This document shows, one piece after another, positions 6,417 through 12,135 of a stretch of DNA of 12,135 nt. Within the stretch, counting starts at the first letter, position 1. Each line of letters opens with the position of its first letter. The stretch comes from an uncultured Dorea sp. GTDB taxonomy: Bacteria > Bacillota > Clostridia > Lachnospirales > Lachnospiraceae. A program made the position numbers and the translations under genes. The stretch spans positions 1 through 12,135 of the forward strand of contig CAQNVT010000201.1 of assembly GCA_948844705.1 (NCBI GenBank), read 5' to 3'. The notes beneath the pieces are model-generated. The model was given only the letters and a program-made list of their open reading frames with translations, had not been told where the DNA came from and made no database searches.

Positions 6417-8027
6417 ATGAAAATGATGAAAAAGCTTGGCGCCGTTCTGCTTGCTTTGACATTAAGCCTGTCAGGCGTTACGATGGTCGCTTACGCGGCG
6501 GACGGCAGTATCTCATTTACGGATCCGGAGACGGCGGTAGGAGATATGGTAGAGGTTAAATGTGCCGTCCGGTCGGGTGCGGGAGATCTTGGAGAAATAA
6601 ATATAAATTTAAGCTATGACAGTGCATCTCTTCGGTTTGAGTCCGGGGACGGTGTCACCGGCGGAGACGGGACGCTTACCTATTCGGGTAACGGGGAGTC
6701 GGCTTCGGAGGTGTCCTTTACGATGACATTTCAGGCGCTTACAGAGGGAAGCGCCAAGGTTTCCATAGCGGAAGCATCCGTAACATCAAGCTATGGCGGA
6801 ACTCTGTCTATGGATGAGGGGGATTCCACTATATCGATCGGGCCGGGAGACCCGTCTAAGATCAAGGATGAGGAGAAAAAGGAAACGGAACCTGCCGCAC
6901 CGGCGGCCGGAGATATGCAGGTCGTGGTGGATGGAGAGACCTATTCTCTGTCGGATAAATTTACGGATACAGATATTCCGTCAGGTTATACAAGAACCTC
7001 TGTCACATTGGACGGTCAGGAGCGGCAGATGGTGACGAATGCGTCGGGGGCTGTTTGTCTGGGATATCTGATCGACAGTCAGGGTACGGGAGAGTTTTTC
7101 ATTTACAATCAGGAGGATGCAACTTTCGCGCCCTATGAGGAGATACAGATTTCCGATACAATATCGATCATTGTACTGAGTGATGCCTCTAAGGTGAAGC
7201 TTCCGGACACATATCAGGAAGCAAAACTGACACTGAACGAGAAGGAATTTCCTGTATGGCAGGATAACGAGCATGATGGTTACTATATTCTGTATGCGAT
7301 GAACAATACCGGAAATACAGGCTATTATCAGTATGACCTTGCAGAGGGTACTTATCAGAGAGTGGAACCGTCGGCCGGTGAAACAAAGGAAAAAAACGAC
7401 GGTTCCCGCATGGGAAAGATGCGTGAGTTTGTCGACGGGCATCTGCAGATGATTATGATTATTCTTGGAATCGGCGGAATTTTAATTCTTGTTCTGATTA
7501 TTGTATTGGCGGTGAAGCTTCGCAATCGTAATCTGGAGCTGGATGATCTGTATGATGAATACGGTATCGATCTGGAGGATGAGGAACCGGCTCCTAAGGT
7601 TAAGGAGAAAAAGCCAAAGGAAAAACGCAGAAAAAGAGATAATGATTTTGACGACGATGACGACGATGACGGCTTTACCGGAATAGGATTGAATAAAATT
7701 GATCTGGATGACGATTTTGATGATGACGATTTCGATGAAGATGATTTCGATGAAGATGATTTTGATGATGATTCGTCAGGCGGCTTTGATGAGGATGATT
7801 TTGACGAGGACGACTTTGATGAAGACGATTTGGAGGATGAGGATGATATCTTCTCGGATAAGAAGCTGAAAAAATATGATACGAGAACGATACGGCAGAA
7901 TGCACCTGTAAATAAGATTGCAGAAGACAGCGATCTGGATGAGCTTTTTGAGGATCTGACGGGGAAGAAGCCGGGACATCAGGAAAAAGACGACGCATTC
8001 AAGGTTGATTTTGTAGATCTGGATTAA
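6417..8027 (+). CDS. Secreted single-pass membrane protein with cohesin-like domain and Asp-rich cytoplasmic tail
   Basis: The 536-residue protein starts with a signal peptide (basic MKMMKK, hydrophobic core 7-25, AYA cleavage near 27/28). Residues about 30-140 resemble a cohesin or related beta-sandwich domain: features such as VGDMVEVKC, a Leu/Tyr-Asp-Ser pattern and FTMTFQALTEGSA fit that fold. Residues about 165-330 form a second extracellular region with the repeated style DGETYSL, DGQERQM and GYY, which I do not recognise. One membrane helix spans 345-366 and is followed by a basic stop-transfer (KLRNRN). The cytoplasmic tail is first Lys/Arg-rich (about 390-407), then carries tandem FDEDD-type repeats (about 410-477), then a mixed-charge end. 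The ribosome binding site AAAGAGGA (6402-6409) supports the start. The layout suggests a surface scaffold or sensor near the cell-wall machinery. No enzyme motif is visible and the function is unknown. Confidence 0.85.
   Translation: MKMMKKLGAVLLALTLSLSGVTMVAYAADGSISFTDPETAVGDMVEVKCAVRSGAGDLGEININLSYDSASLRFESGDGVTGGDGTLTYSGNGESASEVSFTMTFQALTEGSAKVSIAEASVTSSYGGTLSMDEGDSTISIGPGDPSKIKDEEKKETEPAAPAAGDMQVVVDGETYSLSDKFTDTDIPSGYTRTSVTLDGQERQMVTNASGAVCLGYLIDSQGTGEFFIYNQEDATFAPYEEIQISDTISIIVLSDASKVKLPDTYQEAKLTLNEKEFPVWQDNEHDGYYILYAMNNTGNTGYYQYDLAEGTYQRVEPSAGETKEKNDGSRMGKMREFVDGHLQMIMIILGIGGILILVLIIVLAVKLRNRNLELDDLYDEYGIDLEDEEPAPKVKEKKPKEKRRKRDNDFDDDDDDDGFTGIGLNKIDLDDDFDDDDFDEDDFDEDDFDDDSSGGFDEDDFDEDDFDEDDLEDEDDIFSDKKLKKYDTRTIRQNAPVNKIAEDSDLDELFEDLTGKKPGHQEKDDAFKVDFVDLD
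7728..7834 (+). repeat. Tandem FDEDD-coding repeats
   Basis: The 15-base unit GATTTCGATGAAGAT is exactly duplicated at 7728-7742 and 7743-7757, and a degenerate third copy follows at 7758-7772. After an SSGG linker, three more FDEDD units are encoded at 7785-7829 with different synonymous codons. The repeats are conserved as protein but varied as DNA, which argues for selection on the acidic repeat as well as recent duplication of one unit. Confidence 0.8.
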
Positions 8028-8053
8028 TATAGCAGGATAGACGTAATAAAAGG

Positions 8054-8090
8054 GTCCGAAAAATTATGTTTATAGTTTTTCGGGCTTTTT
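8054..8090 (+). terminator. Intrinsic terminator directly upstream of prmA
   Basis: GTCCGAAAAA (8054-8063) pairs with TTTTTCGGGC (8076-8085), including one G-T pair. Inner pairs TTAT/ATAG extend the stem to about 14 bp with a GTTT loop. TTTTT (8086-8090) follows. It ends the cohesin-like gene 26 nt after its stop. The last T lies only 15 nt before the prmA ATG, with the prmA ribosome binding site between them. Confidence 0.88.
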
Positions 8091-8105
8091 AAAAGGAGGA
8101 ATACG

Positions 8106-9059
8106 ATGAAGTGGAACATGTTCCGTCTGAAGACGACTGCGGAAGCGGAGGATATTATAAGCAGCATGCTCGCAGATCTCGGCGTGGAGGGTGTGCAGAT
8201 TGAGGATAAGGTGCCTCTCACGGCGGAGGATAAGGAGCAGATGTTCGTGGACATCCTTCCGGACATACCAGAGGACGACGGTTGCGCGTATCTGACCTTT
8301 TATCTGGAGGAGAATGAGGATTCTGCGGAGCTTTTAAGCAAAGTAAAGGAAGAGCTTAAGGCTATGCGCTCCTATCTGGATATCGGCGAGGGAACCATTG
8401 AGGAATCCGAGACAGAGGATGTGGACTGGGTAAATAACTGGAAGAAATATTTCCATCAGTTTTATATTGATGACATCCTTGTGATACCGTCCTGGGAGAA
8501 GGTGAAGGAGGAGGATGCCGGAAGGCTTGTCATTCATATCGATCCGGGTACGGCGTTCGGAACCGGTATGCATGAGACGACCCAGCTCTGTATCCGTGCG
8601 CTCCGGAAATATGTAAAGGATGGCTCCAGGATTCTGGATGTGGGCTGTGGCAGCGGTATTCTTGGGATGCTGGCGCTGAAATTCGGCGCGGCCTATTCGG
8701 TGGGGACTGATCTGGATCCTTGTGCGATCACGGCGACCCATGAGAATATGGAGGAAAACGGCATTTCGAAGGACTGCTATGAGGTCATGATCGGAAATAT
8801 TATTGATGATGTAAATATTCAGGAGGCCGCAGGCTATGAGCGCTATGATATTGTGGCGGCAAATATCCTTGCGGATGTGCTTGTGCCGCTGACTCCTGTT
8901 ATCGTCCGCCAGATGAAGCCCGGCGGAATCTATATCACAAGCGGAATCATCGACGATAAGGAAGAGGTTGTAACAGAGGCAGTGAGGGCGGCAGGCCTTG
9001 AGGTTCTGGAGGTTAATTACCAGGGCGAGTGGGTCTCGGTAGTGGCGAGGAAGAATTAG
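8106..9059 (+). CDS. prmA: Ribosomal protein L11 methyltransferase
   Basis: PrmA uses S-adenosylmethionine to trimethylate ribosomal protein L11 in the cytoplasm. The 317-residue product has a degenerate N-terminal L11-recognition domain (about 1-100). The Rossmann methyltransferase domain follows, with the family segment GTAFGTGMHETT (148-159), the SAM motif DVGCGSG (178-184) and NILAD (253-257), which is diagnostic for PrmA among methyltransferases. A consensus AAGGAGG (8094-8100) lies 5 nt before the ATG. It is the first gene of a run prmA-rsmE-cysteine desulfurase-thiI; rsmE starts 3 nt after its stop. A terminator sits immediately upstream, so expression depends on read-through or on a promoter inside the upstream gene. 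Confidence 0.96.
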   Translation: MKWNMFRLKTTAEAEDIISSMLADLGVEGVQIEDKVPLTAEDKEQMFVDILPDIPEDDGCAYLTFYLEENEDSAELLSKVKEELKAMRSYLDIGEGTIEESETEDVDWVNNWKKYFHQFYIDDILVIPSWEKVKEEDAGRLVIHIDPGTAFGTGMHETTQLCIRALRKYVKDGSRILDVGCGSGILGMLALKFGAAYSVGTDLDPCAITATHENMEENGISKDCYEVMIGNIIDDVNIQEAAGYERYDIVAANILADVLVPLTPVIVRQMKPGGIYITSGIIDDKEEVVTEAVRAAGLEVLEVNYQGEWVSVVARKN

Positions 9060-9062
9060 AAG

Positions 9063-9806
9063 ATGCAGACTTTTTTTGTGACGCCTTCCCAGGTGGAGGA
9101 GAGGAAGATCTATATTGAGGGTTCGGACGTGAACCATATGAAAAATGTATTGCGGATGCAGGCAGGAGAGCGTCTTATGGTAAGCGACGGCAATAACCGC
9201 CGCTATCTCTGTGAGGTGGCAGGCTATGAGGACGGGCTCAGGGCAGAGGTTGCGATCATTGAGGAGCAGCCGGCGGATACAGAGCTTCCTTCGCGCATTT
9301 ATCTGTTTCAGGGACTTCCCAAGCAGGAGAAGATGGAGCTGATCGTGCAGAAATGTGTGGAGCTCGGAGTTTTTGAGGTCATTCCTGTGATTACCAGACG
9401 CTGTGTCGTAAAATTGGATGAGAAGAAGGCAAAGAAAAAGACCGAACGCTGGCAGCAGATTGCAGAGAGTGCGGCGAAGCAGGCCGGAAGGGGGATTATT
9501 CCCCGGGTATCAGAGCCGATGACCTTTAAGGAAGCGCTTAAGAAGGCCGGTGAGCTCGATGTGGTCCTGATTCCTTATGAGCTTGCGGAGGGAATGTCGG
9601 AGACGAAAAAAATTATAGAGGATATTAAGCCCGGGCAGTCGATCGGGATATTCATTGGTCCGGAGGGCGGCTTCGAGAAGGAGGAGGCAGAGCTTTCTCT
9701 GAAAGCCGGAGCGAAGGAGATTACCCTTGGAAGGCGCATCCTGCGGACCGAGACGGCGGGACTTACGATTGTTTCGGCGCTTATGTTCCATTTGGAAGGG
9801 AAGTAA
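9063..9806 (+). CDS. rsmE: 16S rRNA (uracil-1498-N3)-methyltransferase
   Basis: RsmE methylates N3 of U1498 in 16S rRNA within the assembled 30S subunit, using S-adenosylmethionine and a SPOUT trefoil-knot fold. The 247-residue length is typical. The N-terminal PUA-like domain (about 1-70) contains HMKNVLRM. The SPOUT domain shows IGPEGG (198-203), a following acidic helix, and LGRRILRTETA (222-232), the knot segment that binds cofactor. The gene starts 3 nt after prmA, and its ribosome binding site AGGAAG (9048-9053) lies inside the prmA end, which indicates coupled expression. prmA-rsmE adjacency is common in Firmicutes and supports both calls. Confidence 0.95.
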   Translation: MQTFFVTPSQVEERKIYIEGSDVNHMKNVLRMQAGERLMVSDGNNRRYLCEVAGYEDGLRAEVAIIEEQPADTELPSRIYLFQGLPKQEKMELIVQKCVELGVFEVIPVITRRCVVKLDEKKAKKKTERWQQIAESAAKQAGRGIIPRVSEPMTFKEALKKAGELDVVLIPYELAEGMSETKKIIEDIKPGQSIGIFIGPEGGFEKEEAELSLKAGAKEITLGRRILRTETAGLTIVSALMFHLEGK

Positions 9807-9846
9807 CATACCCTGATAATAAGAAAAATAAACAGGAAGTGAATGT

Positions 9847-11004
9847 ATGAGAGAGGTATATCTGGACAATTCTGCCACTACGATGGCTTATGAGAATGTC
9901 GGAGAGCTGGTGAAAAAGGTCATGTGTGAGGATTACGGCAACCCGTCATCCATGCATGCCAAGGGCGTGGCGGCAGAAAAGTATATAAAAGAAGCAAAGG
10001 AGACGCTGGCGAAGCTCTGGAAGGTGAAGGAAAAAGAGATATTTTTTACCTCCGGAGGGACCGAGAGCGACAATCTGGCGCTGATCGGCACGGCGAGAGC
10101 CAACAAACGCGCAGGAAAGCACCTGATCACCTCGGCGATCGAGCATCCGGCAATCATTAACACGATGCGTTATCTGGAGGAGGAGGGCTTCCGCGTCACT
10201 TACCTTCCGGTAGACAGGTACGGAAGGATCCGTCTGGACGCACTGAAGGAGGCGCTCTGCGAGGATACGATCCTTGTATCGGTGATGTATGTAAACAACG
10301 AGGTCGGTTCGGTGCAGCCGATTCAGGAGGCAGCCGGCATTGTGAAGGCATATAATAAAAATATCGTCTTTCATGTAGACGCAGTGCAGGGCTTCGGAAA
10401 ATACCGTATTTATCCTAAGAGGCTTAAGGTGGATCTGTGCTCCATAAGCGGGCATAAGATTCATGGTCCCAAAGGGATCGGCGCCCTTTATATTGATGAA
10501 AATGTTAAGATTAAGCCGATCGTATTCGGCGGAGAGCAGCAGAAAAATATTCGCTCCGGCACGGAAAATGTACCCGGTATTGCAGGGCTTTCCCTGGCGG
10601 CCCGTACAATTTATGAAAATCTGGATGAAAAGGTGGAGAGGATGCGTGTGCTTAAGCAGCATTTTATCAGCGGCGTAACACAGATAGAAAATACGGCCGT
10701 TCATGGTCTGTATGACGAGACGTCGGCGCCTCATATCATCAGTGTCGGCTTTGCCGGGATCCGAAGCGAGGTGCTGCTGCATGCGCTGGAGGATAAGGGG
10801 ATCTATGTTTCCTCAGGCTCTGCCTGCTCCTCCAATCATCCGCAGGTGAGCGGCGTGCTGAAAGGGATCGGCGCCGGCACGGAGTTCCTGGATGCGACGC
10901 TTCGCTTCAGTATGTCGGAGTTTACGACAAGGGAAGAGATTGACTATACGCTGGATACTCTGTATAATATAGTACCGACGCTTCGGAAATATACCAGGCG
11001 TTGA
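9847..11004 (+). CDS. Cysteine desulfurase, NifS/IscS-like, partner of ThiI
   Basis: This PLP enzyme removes sulfur from cysteine as a persulfide and passes it to an acceptor. The 385-residue product shows YLDNSATT (5-12), SGGTESDN (69-76) in the cofactor phosphate loop, His100 stacking on PLP, DAVQ (178-181), and SGHK with Lys204 as the PLP-binding lysine. Catalytic Cys327 lies in SGSACSSNHP, the short mobile loop seen in the NifZ/NifS group. AGGAAG at 9834-9839 supports the start. The gene ends 23 nt before the thiI ATG. In Bacillus subtilis a dedicated desulfurase (NifZ) next to ThiI supplies sulfur for 4-thiouridine in tRNA; the same pairing here makes that role likely, in place of or besides Fe-S cluster assembly. 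No scaffold gene (iscU/nifU) is visible beside it. Confidence 0.93.
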   Translation: MREVYLDNSATTMAYENVGELVKKVMCEDYGNPSSMHAKGVAAEKYIKEAKETLAKLWKVKEKEIFFTSGGTESDNLALIGTARANKRAGKHLITSAIEHPAIINTMRYLEEEGFRVTYLPVDRYGRIRLDALKEALCEDTILVSVMYVNNEVGSVQPIQEAAGIVKAYNKNIVFHVDAVQGFGKYRIYPKRLKVDLCSISGHKIHGPKGIGALYIDENVKIKPIVFGGEQQKNIRSGTENVPGIAGLSLAARTIYENLDEKVERMRVLKQHFISGVTQIENTAVHGLYDETSAPHIISVGFAGIRSEVLLHALEDKGIYVSSGSACSSNHPQVSGVLKGIGAGTEFLDATLRFSMSEFTTREEIDYTLDTLYNIVPTLRKYTRR

Positions 11005-11027
11005 TAAAAGGAAGAGGAGAAAATAAA

Positions 11028-12053
11028 ATGCGTTTTTCTACGTTTTTATTGAAATATGGAGAGATAGGAATTAAAGGTAAGAACCGGTATCTGTTTGAGG
11101 ATGCCCTGGTGCGCCAGGTAAGAAGAGCCCTTTCGGATGTAGACGGAGAATTTAAGGTATACAAATCTCAGGCCAGAATCTATGTGGACTGTGAGGGAGA
11201 ATACGACTATGAGGACACGGTGGAGCGCCTTAAAAGAGTGTTCGGGTTGGTAGGGATCTGTCCGGTAGTAAGGCTTAAGGATCAGGGCTTCGAGGAACTG
11301 AAAAAGGATGTCGTATCCTACATGGATGAGACCTATCTGGATAAAAATCTGACCTTCAAGGTGGAGACAAGAAGAGCTAAGAAGTCCTATCCGAAGAATT
11401 CCATGGAGGTAAGCCGTGACCTGGGCGAGGCGGTTCTTTATGCATTTCCGGAGATCCGGGTGGACGTACATCATCCGGATGTCATGCTGAATGTGGAGGT
11501 GCGTACGGACGGCATCTATGTCTACTCACAGATCATACCCGGCGCCGGCGGAATGCCGGTGGGGACAAACGGAAAGGCAACACTTCTTCTTTCCGGAGGG
11601 ATCGACAGTCCGGTGGCCGGTTATATGATCGCAAAGAGAGGCGTGGAGATCGAGGCGGTTTATTTCCATGCGCCGCCTTATACCAGCGAGAGGGCAAAGC
11701 AGAAGGTCGTGGATCTGGCGAAGCTTGTTTCGAAATATGCAGGTCCCATTAAGCTTCATGTGGTGAATTTTACAGATATACAGCTCTATATCTATGATCA
11801 GTGCCCTCATGAGGAGCTGACCATTATTATGCGGCGTTATATGATGCGCATTGCAGAGCATTTTGCGGCGGAGAACGGCTGTCTCGGCCTTATTACGGGT
11901 GAGAGCATCGGGCAGGTGGCAAGCCAGACCATGCAGAGCCTTGCGGTAGGAGATGTGTTTGATCTGGGAAACGGCTACAGGCTGACAGTCAAGGATGACT
12001 ATATCTATGGGGAAGGATACGGGCAAAAGCCTGGAGCCTGGCCGGAGAGCTGA
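11028..12053 (+). CDS. thiI: tRNA 4-thiouridine synthase ThiI with abnormal, replaced C-terminus
   Basis: ThiI adenylates tRNA U8 and inserts sulfur to give 4-thiouridine. The start at 11028 is preferred because GAGGAGA (11014-11020) lies 7 nt upstream and MRFSTFLLKYGEIGIKGKNR is the normal N-terminus; an in-frame TTG at 11001 overlaps the previous gene. Domains are a ferredoxin-like N-terminus (1-60), THUMP (about 60-165) and the PP-loop ATP pyrophosphatase with SGGIDSPV (189-196). TGESIGQVASQTMQSLAV (290-307) matches the family, after which all similarity stops. The next 34 residues (308-341) do not resemble the expected PV.RP....DK.EI...IGT and EDCCT.F segment, and the frame ends. The product is 341 residues, against about 400 for the rhodanese-less B. 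subtilis type. The catalytic PP-loop is intact but loss of the C-terminal part probably impairs folding or tRNA binding. The break could be real or an assembly join. Confidence 0.85.
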   Translation: MRFSTFLLKYGEIGIKGKNRYLFEDALVRQVRRALSDVDGEFKVYKSQARIYVDCEGEYDYEDTVERLKRVFGLVGICPVVRLKDQGFEELKKDVVSYMDETYLDKNLTFKVETRRAKKSYPKNSMEVSRDLGEAVLYAFPEIRVDVHHPDVMLNVEVRTDGIYVYSQIIPGAGGMPVGTNGKATLLLSGGIDSPVAGYMIAKRGVEIEAVYFHAPPYTSERAKQKVVDLAKLVSKYAGPIKLHVVNFTDIQLYIYDQCPHEELTIIMRRYMMRIAEHFAAENGCLGLITGESIGQVASQTMQSLAVGDVFDLGNGYRLTVKDDYIYGEGYGQKPGAWPES

Positions 12054-12135
12054 TTCTATGGCTTCTCATTAGCGGCATTGCCGCAGGTACAGTTTTCGGG
12101 ATTTTTAATATGGCAGTGACTAGATGGATTGATAA
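11949..12135 (+). other. Unidentified sequence joined to thiI, with partial hydrophobic open frame
   Basis: From 11949 the sequence no longer matches thiI. In the thiI frame it reads GDVFDLGNGYRL and so on to the TGA at 12051-12053. In the +2 frame it is open from 11999 through the right edge and encodes 45 residues, including a probable membrane helix (ELILWLLISGIAAGTVFGIF) followed by NMAVTRWID. No start codon with a ribosome binding site precedes this frame, so it looks like the inside of a membrane-protein gene, perhaps frameshifted relative to the part fused to thiI. I could not assign a family. Confidence 0.4.

Noticed and set aside
7640..7850. GAT/GAC-rich repeats considered as a CRISPR or non-coding satellite
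   Set aside because: The repeats are in frame, lack unique spacers, and stay Asp/Glu/Phe-coding through synonymous codon changes, so they are coding.
8334..9137. Minus-strand open frame of 267 codons opposite prmA and rsmE
   Set aside because: It spans the junction of two well-supported plus-strand genes and has the His/Arg/Leu-rich composition typical of a shadow frame.
9946..10782. Long minus-strand open frame of 278 codons opposite the cysteine desulfurase
   Set aside because: It lies wholly antisense to a gene with all catalytic motifs, has no ribosome binding site I can see, and its translation has no recognisable motif; it is a codon-bias shadow.
11001..11027. TTG at 11001 as the thiI start
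   Set aside because: It overlaps the end of the desulfurase gene and would put the obvious ribosome binding site inside the coding region; ATG 11028 gives the normal family N-terminus.
11941..11970. Group II intron or other self-splicing element as the cause of the thiI break
   Set aside because: The sequence at the junction does not start with a GUGYG-type intron boundary, and only about 185 bases are visible beyond it, so there is no positive support.

Overview
The window looks like chromosome from a low-to-mid GC Gram-positive Clostridia bacterium, most likely Lachnospiraceae. The grounds are strong GGAGG-type ribosome binding sites, two LytR-CpsA-Psr (LCP) wall-glycan ligases, a ThiI of the form without a rhodanese domain next to its own cysteine desulfurase, and a cohesin-like membrane protein of a kind I associate with that family. 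The taxonomic call is inference. Every gene I can support is on the + strand. By eye, base composition drifts from AT-rich at the left edge to clearly more GC-rich from prmA onward.

Left part (1-6329), cell-surface glycan block: a truncated 3' remnant of an acyltransferase-3 type membrane protein (65-385); LCP ligase 1 (473-1813) followed by a strong intrinsic terminator; a very good sigma-A type promoter (1874-1902); then glmS, glf (UDP-galactopyranose mutase) and LCP ligase 2 (4962-6329) in close succession with no terminator between them. GlmS makes glucosamine-6-phosphate for UDP-GlcNAc, Glf makes UDP-galactofuranose, and LCP enzymes attach undecaprenyl-linked glycans to peptidoglycan. 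The block therefore fits the edge of a wall polysaccharide locus, and the truncated acyltransferase suggests remodelling there.

Middle (6417-8027): a secreted, single-pass membrane protein with an N-terminal cohesin-like domain outside, a second uncharacterised extracellular region, one transmembrane helix, and a cytoplasmic tail with tandem FDEDD repeats. A strong intrinsic terminator follows, ending only 15 nt before the prmA start codon.

Right part (8106-12053), translation and tRNA/rRNA modification operon: prmA (ribosomal protein L11 methyltransferase), rsmE (16S rRNA m3U1498 methyltransferase), a NifS-type cysteine desulfurase and thiI (4-thiouridine synthesis, sulfur supplied by the desulfurase). 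ThiI matches its family well up to residue 307. It then switches abruptly to 34 unrelated residues and stops, losing the expected C-terminal segment. The last ~185 bases carry an unidentified sequence whose open frame beyond the stop encodes a hydrophobic segment. This is either a genomic deletion/insertion or an assembly chimera, and it is the anomaly most worth checking. I did not see a CRISPR array, transposase, tRNA or rRNA gene.
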